From Spongospora subterranea f. sp. subterranea (Eukaryota; Endomyxa: Phytomyxea; Phytomyxea; Plasmodiophorida): a stretch of 64,000 nt of DNA. A program made the position numbers and the translations under genes. Each line of letters begins with the position of its first letter. Position 1 is the stretch's first letter. Positions 34,272-44,799 of this stretch are shown here, piece after piece. The notes beneath the pieces were generated by a model that did no database searches, had not been told where the DNA came from, and was given only the letters and a program-made list of their open reading frames with translations. The stretch is taken from assembly GCA_049724395.1 (NCBI GenBank), contig JAUGWO010000045.1:1-64000 (forward strand), written 5' to 3'.

Positions 34272-35955
34272 TCAAATTCCCATGAGCGCTTCGGTTCTCA
34301 ATTTAACAATGGCGTTAACCTCATTTTCCATTTCATCAATATGAAAAACGTTATGATCACCATCATCGCTGAATTGCACTAAAAACATATTTTCGACCTC
34401 AACCCCGTATACCTTCTCAATGATATACTTGTAGAGGTTCAGCTGAAGAGCAGATTTTGTGTACAAATTATCTGGAAGGTGTTTAAGACCTTCTTCACGA
34501 CAATATCTGTAGGAAAGGCATGAAAAATACATCGCATGCCCATAACCGTAACCAGCATACTGAAAAATATCGGCATCAGGGGACAGATCCTTTGATGTTC
34601 TCTTCCAGTAGTAGATAATGACCGAGTCGGGAGAGCTCCCGTTGCTGATAAAATCAACAGTTCCGGCTAAAAGCAGCGAAGGATGTACTAGTTTTTGTTC
34701 TGGGGAAACTTTCGAAAAAGGACCAAACAGTTCGTGAAAAGTGGCAAATTGTTCTAAAACTTCGTCACCCACTTGATCGAAGTCGTCGAAACTTTTGCCT
34801 CGAAAGAAAGCGTTAATAAACCGGTGTAATAATGTCCTCTATAACATGATTAACGGTAACTTTCCAATAATTGTTAATTTTACGAGGCGAAAAGCTTTGC
34901 GACCAGAACTTGACCATTGTTGTTTGATAGTTTTCCGATCCAGATTAAAATATTCTGCGAAACCAATATTGATATTATTTAAATAAACGGAAATATATAT
35001 CCATACTGCTGTCTGGGTCTTCTTGCCAACGCTCATAATACGAATCAAGAACCTTATCGGCGTCGAATCTGTCTGGGCGGTGAGACCTAGCATCATGACG
35101 GAAACGATAATGTACTTTGGGAACAACGTCGATACGTAGTAAGGGATAGAGAGGCATGAATTTCGAGTACGATTTCCTTCATTGAACATCAGGGGCCCAT
35201 CAATTGGTAATGCGCCAGGGACTGATCTGTATTGGCTCGACATGTTACTCCATGTCTATACAATAATTCAAGTTAGACCGGGTAACGGTAAGGGGGCACA
35301 TCATCCGTTACACTTGTACCTGTTTCGATGTTGGAATTGTAACATTTGCCTTGGGCTGTACGCAAGTACGGTCCACTGTGTCCGATGATCGAATGACCTC
35401 TTTCCGTTCTGGTGCCTTTTTTATTACTGGTTCTGCTTTTGCATCGCGTACTGTTATAGAGGTACTGGAGACCGGTTTTTCATCGCACGACGCAGCATTG
35501 AGCGCCATCATGCTGGTGAGTTCAATGCACGAATCTGCCATATCGATACTGAGATCCATGGCGGAGATAATGAACTCTATCAAAGAAGCTTTCATTCCCT
35601 GTGCGTTAAGCTTAGATCTGACAGCAGCTTTCCTCTCTTTCAGCTCTCGTTGCTTTGCATGAACTTGAATTAACGCCAGGCACATGTCCCTAGCGACGTC
35701 GGATCGATTCATCTCGTCCGTTTGAATCTTGTTGTCCCAAAAGTCTCCTCATTGGAATGTGCAGAGGCGCAAACTGCGAAATCAGCGGATGTCTTAGATT
35801 GCCACAAATAGATTTTTAACGATTTTGTCCACGTTAAAAAACTGTGCCGAAATTAGATCTTGACTCGAACCAAACGCTCCGTAATCTCGGGTGTGACTTC
35901 TCAGACACAGATTTCGTCGAGTCTGTTCAGTGATTGAAGCTTTCCATAGATCCAT
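34272..35955 (-). CDS. PD-(D/E)XK nuclease-like protein, tandem copy 1 (MGME1/RecB-style domain)
   Basis: The likely start is the ATG at 35955 (MDLWKASITEQTRRN). An N-terminal helical exon follows (LIEFIISAMDLSIDMADSCI), then a 64-nt intron at 35256-35319. The nuclease part begins SVPGALP...LMFNEGN...YVSTLFPK. Introns of about 29 nt (GTACAT...GATGCTAG) and 34 nt (GTTTAT...CGCAG) restore one frame through SHRPDRFDADKVLDSYYERW and WSSSGRKAF. A 44-nt intron leads to TLLHRFINAFFRGK, VHPSLLLAGTVDFI, IIYYWKRTSKD and ALQLNLYKYIIE, with the stop at 34272. These match PD-(D/E)XK motifs: GT-H, GTVD, x-W-K and QLNLY. The Asp before WK is Tyr here (Asp in copies 2 and 3), which may weaken catalysis. Function unknown; DNA processing is inferred. 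Confidence 0.65.
35256..35319 (-). other. Intron with conserved stem-loop in the nuclease family
   Basis: The 64-nt intron of copy 1 has the perfect inverted pair GTAACGG ... CCGTTAC around a 16-nt loop, then CTAAC near the acceptor. The equivalent introns of copy 2 (about 37235-37305) and copy 3 (about 40255-40310) keep GTAACG ... CGTTAC at the same place although flanking exons have diverged. Pairing would bring donor and branch site together. Confidence 0.6.
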
Positions 35956-36182
35956 GTTGAATGTTCTGCTTAACGATTAAGACTGCAGACGACCAGAGTT
36001 GAGTAAGCGAGATTAAAAAACCAACGAATAGCTACATAATGACTGCGGGTAGCCTGCCTTCCGCCCTGATATATTGTCTATTCGGTAGGACAGATGCCAA
36101 GTCTGTACTAATGGCTTAGAGCATTGTTGCAATGAGAATGGAATCGAGGTCGTGTCAATATATATATTGAGTTATATCCATT

Positions 36183-38026
36183 TCATATGTCATGTCCTTT
36201 CGCCCAGGCTAGATCCCCATACTTTTTGGTAACGGTTAACTCTCTCTTTTTAACCAAGGTTTTGACCTCTTCTTCCATTTTACGAACCGGGATTATGAGA
36301 TACTTGGCATCCTCGTAAAATTGCACTAAAAACATCTCTTCGACGACAAACCCGTATGCGGTTTCAATAATATACTTGTAGAGGTTCAGCTGAAGAGCAT
36401 ATTTATAGTGCTGCGTATCAGGAAGGTGTTTGAGACCTTCTTCAAGGCAATATCTGTAAACAAAACATAAAAACCTTCTCATACCCATAATCGTAAACCA
36501 AATACTTCTCAAAACAACAAGCATTAGGGGACAGATCCTTTGATGATCTCTTCCAATCGTAGATAATGACCGAATTTGAACTGCTCCCGCTTCTGATCAG
36601 ATCAACAGTTCCGGCCAAAAGCAGCGACGGATGTACTAGTTTCCGTTCTGGGGAAACTTTCGGAAATGGACCAGCCTGTTCGTGAAAAGTGACAAATTGT
36701 TCTAGCTCTTTGTCGCCCACTTGATCGAAGTCGTCCAAACGTTGGCCTCGAAAGACAGCTTCAATATACCGGTGTAATAATGTCCCCTATAACATAATTA
36801 ACGGTAGTTTTCGAGAGTGTTAGTTCGATACGAGGCGACTAAGCTTCGGCACCGGAACTTGACCATTGCGCCTTGATAGATTCGGGATCCATACCATAGT
36901 ATTCTGCGAAACCAATATTGATATTTTCGAACAACACGGGAAGATATATCCATACTGTGGTTGGGGTTTTGTTGCCAACGATCATAATACCTACTGTATT
37001 AAGAATCTCATGGGCGTCAAATCTATCTGGGCGATGAGACCTAGCATCATGACCGAAACCGTACTGTACTGTGGAAATAACGTCGATATATAGGACGTGA
37101 CAGAAATGCATGGTAATCCATCATAAAGGTAAGAGTGAGTTTCTTTGTTGAACCTCAGGCCGCCATCAACAGTATCAATTGGTAAAGCACCAGGGACTGA
37201 ACTGTATACGCGCGATATGTTACGCAATGTCTACCCAGATCACATCAAATTAAAACAGGTAACGATAAGGGGGCGCGTTATCCGTTACACGAATACTGTA
37301 CCTGTTTTACCGTTACAGGAGTACCAGGTCCGGTAACTGGCACCTTTTTCTCATCCTCGTCTGGGAAACACTCCAGTGTGTCTTCCTCAGCCTCATCTTC
37401 GTCTGAGAACTCCACTGTGTAGACTGCCCCTTTACGATCCGCTGGCTTGATGAGCTCTTTCCGTTCTGGTGCCTCGCTAACTACTGGTTCAGCGTCTTTA
37501 TCTTGCACTTTGATAGAAATACTGGAGACTGGTTCTTCATTTCGAGACTCAGCAGTAAGCGCCACCTTGTTGGTGAAGGCAATGATCAAATCTGCTATGT
37601 CGTTTGTGAGATCCAACATGGAATTTGCAGAATCTATCGAAGAGGCTTCTGCTTCCTGTGCGATAAGCTTAGCTCTGTCTGAAACTGATCTGAGGCCTGA
37701 CGCATGCCACTAGCGTCGGATCGATGCATCTCGTACGTTTGAATATTGCTATCTTCAAAGTCGCACCTATGGAATACGGCGAAACCCGCGTATGTCAGTT
37801 CGCCACAAATACTCCTATGTTGTCCAAGTTCACACTGTTTCGACAATAGAACCCAACTCGAACCAATGGCTCCGTGGGTTTCAATGTGAATTCTCAGCCA
37901 CAAATTTCGTCGCGTCTGCTCTTCCAGCGAATATTTGTATCGATTAATGTGGTTGCAAAATTGCTGTACTGATTTAGTTGGTACCAACCCAATACCAACC
38001 CAGACACTTTTTCTAGATAAATGCAA
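36183..38026 (-). CDS. PD-(D/E)XK nuclease-like protein, tandem copy 2
   Basis: Same plan as copy 1. The N-terminal exon has LEEQTRRNLWLRIHIETHG, then an acidic linker (VYTVEFSDEDEAEEDTLE), an intron with the conserved hairpin, then SSVPGALPIDTVDGG, LRFNKETHSYLYDG and SVTSYISTLFPQ. A 32-nt (GTACAG...GATGCTAG) and a 34-nt (GTGTTG...CGCAG) intron follow, then AEYYGMDPESIKAQWSSSG-like sequence. The last exons give TLLHRYIEAVFRGQ, VHPSLLLAGTVDLI, VIIYDWKRSSKD and ALQLNLYKYIIE, with the stop at 36183. The full DxK motif is present. One in-frame stop lies near the exon end after SSSGAEA, so this copy may be impaired or mis-sequenced there. No clear ATG was found at the 5' end. Confidence 0.6.
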
Positions 38027-38470
38027 AGTACCAACACTCTACCAAGCCAAACATGCTGTTAATGAAATCTCATTTGAATGTCGATCGAAGAAACGCAGGC
38101 GTCTTCTTGTTGATAAAACATTGTCATTTTCCATTATGTTGAATTGTGTGACAAGTATTCTTGCATCGTATAGTTCAAAAATCGTTGGTCAATTCGATTG
38201 TATCGACGTCCAATGCAGTTCTGGTATGGTGATACTGCTGCATTATTTGAAAGGCGTACGATCATCGTTTCTGCAGCTGTATCCAACACCCATAACTGCG
38301 TCATTAGCGATGGACGTCGACACAGTTTTCCCATCAACAGCGAAATACGGAACGGAACGTTCCGGTTAATGACTGCACAATACCCTGACGCCATCGTGAT
38401 ATTGGCATTTGGACAGCGGGTGTCTGTCAGAAATCCTTCTATCGTATCTGAAATGCAGGAATGACACGTT

Positions 38471-38916
38471 TTAAAGCAATAGTTGCTTCTGAAAAGGCGT
38501 CATTATGATGATGTGGGCGTCGTCCGGTTGCATGCTCGTGCTGACAATTTCACATCTAGGCGCTTTTCGTATGCCGCTAGCATTCCAATCGATGATATCG
38601 CTTGCTTCCCAGTCAAAACCATTTTGATATGAGAAGCGACCCAGATTGCTGTAGGCAGGATGAACCGAGCTTATTGATGGCCGCGTTGCAGTGCCGACCT
38701 GGAGACTCTTTGGACAAACCTCAGGGGCGGTGAGGACAACTTGGTATAAGTGCTGTTGGGCGATAACGCCTGCTCGGGTTTGGTTTGTTGTGCGAATGAA
38801 CACCAGTATCCAGAGTGGATCGATTTCAATGTCGCTGTGGACACGATATGACGGACCGTTTCTCCATGAGTTGGGCAGATCGTAATAGAAGGGACGGGAT
38901 GCGTCGTCTTTCTCAT
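38471..38916 (-). CDS. Uncharacterised open frame
   Basis: A frame ending at 38471 stays open from about 38915 and reads DDASRPFYYDLPNSWRNG, then LWILVFIRTTNQTRAG, then VVLTAPEVCPKSLQVG. It has natural composition but no ATG at its upstream end, so an upstream exon or a start inside (38803) is needed. It lies between nuclease copies 2 and 3. No domain recognised. The segment 38027-38470 holds overlapping frames on both strands that I cannot choose between. Confidence 0.35.
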
Positions 38917-39199
38917 CTCATCTGCTTAGCAAAGCGAACGCGCGTTATATAGAAAGTGATGTCATCGCGACGCGGAAGCTAGTTGAAAATGCTTATCAGC
39001 GAGTATTGCGAAGCTGAGCATTTTTGTTCCTGATTGAAAGAGCACATTAAAGTACATCATTCCTTGTCAAATGAGCCGTAATGCATTTGATCCTCTCACC
39101 GGGAGCAGTTTAGACATTTTTTCGCCTTACCCGCCGTCGCTCTAGATTTCCAACATACAAAAAATGACTGATCTCATTGAAAATTAAGTAAAGGAATTT

Positions 39200-40350
39200 T
39201 TAATTATTAGCATTTAGATGAATTATATCCCCATAAGTAGCGGCAACGAACGATTTTCTCTTTTCAACGATGACGTTGACTTCTTCATCCAATTCATCAA
39301 TTGGGGTCACAATATAATCGGCATCATCGCAGAATTGTACCAAATTCATCTCTTCAACTTTGATTCGGTATGTGTTTTCAAGCATATACTTGTAGAGGTT
39401 CAGCTGAAGAGTGTATTTCGTGAAGCTTGTATCAGGAAGGTGTTCTAGACCTGGAGCTAGGCAATATCTGTGGGCAAAGCCTCAAACCGAAATCGCATAC
39501 TAATTACCGCAAACAGCGAACAACTAACTTTCCAAAGAATTGCGCATCAGACGACAGAATCTTTGAAGACCTTTTCCAATCATAGATCGTGACCGAATTG
39601 GGAGAGCTCCCGTTTGCAATCAGATCAACAGTTCCGGCCATGAGCAGCGACGGATGTACAAGTTTCCTTTCTGGGGTAACTTTAGAGAATGGACCAAATC
39701 TATCGTGGAACTTGAGAAACTGTTGTACAACGTCGTCGCCAACAAGACCGGCCTTATCGAAGCTTTTGCCTCGAAAGAAAGCTTCGATAAATCCGTGTAA
39801 TAATGTCCCCTGTAAGTTGTCAAACAGCAGTTCTACAAAAGATAGTAAACTCTATACGAGTCGGATAGCTTTGGCACCAGAACTTGACCACAACGCCTTG
39901 ATAGCTTCGGGATCCAGACCATAGTATTCTGCGGAACCGATATTGAGACAGCATTAGCACACGGAAATAATCATACATACTGCTGTTTGGATCTTGTTGC
40001 CAACGATCATAATACGCTTCGATGATCGCATTAGCGTCAAACCTGTCGATGCGATGAGAAAAAAAGGGAGGAAACAAATCTCTGTACCTGGGAAAAAGAG
40101 ATGATATATAGGAGGTGATAGAAACGCAGGGATATCCCGAATATTTGTAAGCGTGTTTCCTCTCATTAAACACCAGGCGGCCATCTAGCATGGTGGATGG
40201 TACTGCGTCAGGGACTGACCCGTATATGCTCGATATGTAACGCCTTGCCTATTGAGTTCAAGTTAGACCGGGTAACGCTAACTGGTCACATCGTCCGTTA
40301 CACCTTGAGGAACTTCGACAGTGTAGCAATCGACCTTATCGTCTGCATTG
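39200..40350 (-). CDS. PD-(D/E)XK nuclease-like protein, tandem copy 3
   Basis: Upstream exon DDKVDCYTVEVPQ, then the hairpin-bearing intron, then SVPDAVPSTMLDGRLVFNER, YKYSGYPCVSITSYISSLFP and RFDANAIIEAYYDRWQQDPN. A 34-nt intron (GTGTGC...CCGCAG) restores the frame into YYGLDPEAIKALWSSSGAKA. The next intron (GTATAG...CTTACAG) leads to GTLLHGFIEAFFRGKSFD, VHPSLLMAGTVDLIANG, VTIYDWKRSSKI, then after another intron TLQLNLYKYMLE and a C-terminus ending at 39200. All core motifs (H in GTLLH, GTVD, DWK, QLNLY) are intact. The N-terminal start is not resolved: the site matching copy 1's ATG reads ATA here, and the first internal ATG is MLDGRL at about 40191. Confidence 0.65.
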
Positions 40351-40750
40351 CTACAGGTCACGCGATACCTAGCCTGATGGCTACCGTAAAACAAAATAAA
40401 ATAACCCTTCTGTGACAAGATTTGGTCCGGTTGCAATCCGTAGCCTGATGTCAGGGCCAGCTTCGTGACGAAAGGGTAGAGGAAACTCCGGCTGTATACA
40501 CGCTATTTTCTGCCTCCGACGACGTTGTTATCAAGAAGAAACCCAAGATCGTTTGTGTTTTTAACGGTCACCGAAACAGTTTATTTTGACTCATGCAATC
40601 ACTTCAACCATAGCTATCTTAAACCGTGTAGTTTTGTTGCCCCTTAAGCCAATTTGCATGCCTTGTCAAATCTACAAAAGACCAGACAGACCTCTGCTTC
40701 GATGCCCGTCACTCCTTTTGTCGATTTGACATCTGTAACCCTGACTTACA
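40351..40750. other. Intergenic / unresolved 5' region
   Basis: About 400 bp between nuclease copy 3 and the zinc-finger gene, which are transcribed divergently. It may include unrecognised 5' exons of copy 3. No repeat or RNA gene seen. Confidence 0.4.
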
Positions 40751-41130
40751 ATGGGGTCCAAAGCTAAAACTCCTCCGGCAAAGGTTGGCGATGAAGATTA
40801 TTGTAAAATGACTACTCAACCAGTTTTCAACGTCAAAGCTAAACACATCGGGCAGGGTCATATGAAGTTCGCCAGTGCCGACCTTCAGATCTAGGTCATA
40901 TGTGTCGAGAATGTAAGCTTCCATTATTGAAATTGGGAGAAATACTGGTGGAGAGACGCGGCGGCCGAGTCCAAATGCGCTACCACAATCAGTGCTTCAG
41001 CGGGGCAGCCGATCCTCGAACACAGGATGCTGCGAAACGTGGAAAATGGTATAATCGCTTGAAAAATACAATGGCGCCTGCTGATCGATATTGCAAAATG
41101 AGAGCAACGTCACATTGGGCTGATAAATAG
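40751..41130 (+). CDS. Small zinc-finger protein
   Basis: ATG at 40751 (MGSKAKTPPAKVGDEDY). A 92-nt intron at 40803-40894 (GTAAAA donor, ATCTAG acceptor) completes the codon for Cys and joins to HMCRECKLPLLKLGEIL, then VQMRYHNQCFSG and ADPRTQD, with the stop at 41130. CxxC ... HxxxC spacing is like a PARP-type or related single zinc finger that reads Gly-rich loops between its ligands. About 95 residues in total, ending in a basic stretch (KRGKWYNRLKN). It is probably a nucleic-acid-binding or adaptor protein; function unknown. Confidence 0.6.
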
Positions 41131-41220
41131 TGACTTGCAGGGCTGAAAATTGGCAAATCCGGTTATAAGCAAGCAATGCCTTAACTGAAACCCGAGAAAA
41201 ACATAAAATATAACATGGTT

Positions 41221-44075
41221 TTAGAGACGCGACATTAACGAAAAGGGTCGCTGATTAGATGAGGGCACCTCTGCCCGAATTTCAATTATAGAATTGGCAA
41301 TCTCAATCAATAAAGGGCTTGGCGTCCTGTCAGTTCTTGGCATATAATCCCCAGATAGAGTCAACAATTTTGATTGTTTCGATTTAGAACCCTGATTCCA
41401 GTAAGAAAACATCTCTGATCAATTTCGAAGCAAAATATACCGTTATAACAGGCTGCACTTTAATAATTCCTTTAAACTCGAACCATTTCAAGGCGTGGCG
41501 AATGCTGTCGGTCGAAATACTTTCGTAAAAGGCCATCTCCCCTGCAAATATGAATCAGATATTGAAACTACACGACAGCTGATTTGCCTTTGAAGTAGCT
41601 TGACTCTGCCCTAGAACTTATCATGGATACCAAGACATCTTCATGAATAATATCACATGGCTTCAGGGCAAGAAACGTTGTGCAGCACGCCCAATATGTG
41701 TCAATCAACGGCCATATGAGCATGCAAAGGAAAGAGATGTATCGGACCCCTTTCCTGCCATTGATATAAATTGCTCCACCTGCATCTGTCCCCAGTTGTC
41801 CCCTTAATATAAAATATTCAAACGTGGGGTAAATTCATTTGCCTGAAACTACCTTGCCGTCATCTGATTGATAATTTCGCCAAAGTTATCCTCGATATTG
41901 AAAGAGGGCTTGTAAATGAATTCTGCCTTCAAAAGCCTGCTGACAGTTTGCACCTTTTCTAAGACATCTTGTGAAGCTACTCCCGCTTTCGATTTTCCAT
42001 CAATCTACAGGGCCGTCAACCTGCTGACTAGCGAACAAACGCATATTCTCACCAAATAGAAAAGTTTTCTGTATACCGCAACAAGTGCAACCGCTACGAT
42101 TGCATCGCTTGCCCACCAATGAATGGCAGCGTTGCGATATATACCAAGTTCTAGGGATTCTGCATGCCAGTAGCCGCAAATTACGTCGTTTTTGCTTGTC
42201 ACAAGGCGTCCAAGCATACGAACTGCGCCATCAACAACAATTGGTAGCGGCTGGGCTTCTATTACGAACGAAAGAGGTGCTTTCCTCTGTTTCAGATCTG
42301 CAATGAGAGCAGCGACCCGATCAATGATAGCAACTCTGGTGATACCTCGAGTCCGACTAGTTAAAAGAACAGCTGCCACCAATGAAGATGCCTGAACATA
42401 GACACGGTTTTGATTTGATGCATCCACTGCAACGGCGCTGTACATACAGTTACGAAAGTTACACGATTCGCCTCGTAGAGAATCATATGCGAAAGAGAAG
42501 ATAGTAACCGAGACCTTTCTGTTTGTTCATTAGCGTGATATTTCGCCTGTCGAATATATGTTTGAAGGGAGATAAACGAACTGCTAACAGTTATCTAAAC
42601 ATAATTAGCGGGATTGATAAAGTATAATCGAAATAATACATCGATCGATCCGAGATTCATTTGAAGAACTGACGCGGCAGCATGAACAAATCCCTTTAAC
42701 GATTCTTTCTTTTTTTCAGACCCCAACATCTCTTGCACGAAGCTATTCCCTTCAACCTGTAAATGATGAAAGCTGGAAATAAAAACCTGTTTCTGACAAT
42801 CTTCACCATTCTGTCGTATGCCACACCGACAGGGACCAAGGTAACGTCTGGGATGACGCCTTCTAAAACAAGCTTTGTGATTACCTAGATTAACTCAATC
42901 AACTCCGAACTATACACATTCAAAACACGTACGTCTAAGAATCCCGACTTGGGCTGAATGGACTTGCCGCTGCGACTTCTTCCTCCCTCGACAAAGCATT
43001 CTAGTAAAGAACCAGCCTATCAAATATCTTCAGTGATTTGAAAAAGCAAACAATAGTAAGAGTACGTACTGTTAGAATTTGGGATATATACTCTATGAAA
43101 ACAGCCCAATATATGGCATCTGCACCAAAACTTCGTCGGATAAAAACTGCCCCAGCCTTCTTTAATAGTCGACCAATTATGGGAAAATTCCTAAATCGCG
43201 TCAAATTTCCAAACAAAAGAAGGTTAGTCAAGTAATTACAAATTATCGCCAGCAATAACAAACGGGACAGGAAGGTCGTTCGCTATTGTTGCAAAATGTA
43301 TCGCCATCTATCCAAAACCCTTCAGTAACCAGTCGAGACAAATTTGCAACAAAGTTATGTACATAATCCATATGGGATCGATGTATCGGTAATAATATAA
43401 CTGGACCATTCTCTAGCGCTTTTTTGATCTGAAGGATTGTTCAAATAGCACAGAAAGCATTGAAAACTTAATCAAACCTGTTCAACACCGTCTCGGTTTA
43501 TATTGATGCCGCCCCGATAGACATTTCCTGACAAATTACTATTAAATGTCATCTTCTCAACAATGAATATACTCACTACAAAATGGTCGGGCTGCCAAAC
43601 CAAGCGGATACTACATGATCAGAGTCACATTGTTCACTCTAACGAAAGACATATCACAACATACGATAAGTGACGGTTTCACTGCGGCCACCATTTCGTC
43701 CAATATCGAATTGGCATAAGATACTGACTGCCTGAGTGAGTGTTAAATGACGATCAACAACGAAAACGGATAAATTTTTGACGTTTTGCTCATCCGGTTA
43801 TTGGCACGGCCCTGATTCAATGCTTCTTTCACACGGTTAGATTTCATAATACGATCTCGTAATTCCGCTGGTGAAATTTTGATTGGTGTATGCGCATGCA
43901 GGTTGCTGACCTGACAATGACAACTAAATTATCAGGTGAGCCCAGTTAGTGGGGAACAAAGCCGAACCCATTTCAAATCGTCCCCTATCGCTCCGCAGCA
44001 GTGCTGACCGGAGGCTGCTCGGGAGACATCGATGTAGTTGCTGGAAGCGACATCGTTGTTTTTAACAGAGCTCAT
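41221..44075 (-). CDS. Glycerol-3-phosphate acyltransferase (PlsB/GPAT family)
   Basis: ATG at 44075 (MSSVKNNDVASSN). An intron then joins to SPAELRDRIMKSNRVKEAL and SYANSILDEMVAAVK, the usual GPAT lead-in. Acyltransferase blocks follow in order on later exons: GPVILLPIHRSHMDYV (HX4D catalytic motif), FPIIGRLLKKAGAVFIRRSF, LECFVEGGRSRSGKSIQPK and VIPDVTLVPVGVAYDRMVK. The C-terminal exons (42445-42005 and ending at 41221) are helical. The family adds the first acyl chain to glycerol-3-phosphate (or DHAP in the GNPAT branch) at ER, mitochondrial or peroxisomal membranes. EGGRSRSGK is nearer PlsB/GPAT than GNPAT. About ten exons; I did not fix every boundary. Together with the sterol acyltransferase at 54 kb it gives two lipid-acylating enzymes here. 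Confidence 0.82.
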
Positions 44076-44799
44076 CCTCGGTAGCGCGTTCCCAAACGAA
44101 CAATGATTTACAGATTAACAAACCATGTCCAGCCCATTCAAGTGTAACATGGAGGCTGCCCCGCATCACCACTGCTTCAGGCAGCCCATCAGACTGTAAC
44201 GCCAACTGAGGGTAACGTTAGATGAGTGAGCACCTTCTGATGGTTTTGTGGCCAGAAATGACACACTGATCACACAGCAACTGTTCTGGTTATTCGCAGA
44301 CCAAACAAACCCGATACAAACCGGAGTATGGAACACCAACAGTCCAGTAAACGCGAAATGGGATCATTTCATTAATGTCCTGGGTATCTGGCAATCAAAG
44401 GATAATTCTATCAGCCGATACAAAATACGAGCATAATGCTTGGTATTCTCATTCTTCAAACTACACTAGTTCGTGGTATGTTTTTCGTTCCATTTTGGTA
44501 GGTTGGTCACTTTACAGAACAGTGAGAGATCATTGTCTTTTTAACAATGTGATTGATGTCGTCTGCAGCACGTAATTATCTACTTTCATTTACCTGCAAT
44601 ATCACTGCTTCGCTTGGTAATCCCTTCTGCCGATTCACGTTATTACTCTGATCAATTCCGCTTGGACAGGGATTGCGAATAAATGGATATGTATTGTCAG
44701 GTCACGATGGTGGTGTCGGTTTATAAATGGCCTCCAATCGTGGGTCCACCCTTAATTGCAGGTCCAATGCCCTGTCGAATCGTTCGGTCAGAATCAACA
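44076..44799. other. Intergenic region, nothing recognised
   Basis: About 720 bp between the GPAT start and the DRC7 stop, both on the minus strand, so it should hold the GPAT promoter and the DRC7 3' end. Short frames such as 44248-44436 (plus) have no family signal. Confidence 0.5.

Noticed and set aside
39820-40191. Reading nuclease copy 3 as frameshifted and dead
   Set aside because: A 34-nt GT-AG segment at the position also used in copies 1 and 2 restores the frame, so an intron explains it better.
34272-40350. Assigning the nuclease cluster to an integrated virus
   Set aside because: Similar nuclease domains occur in some large DNA viruses, but here every copy has several introns and no viral neighbour genes are present, so a host gene family is the simpler reading.
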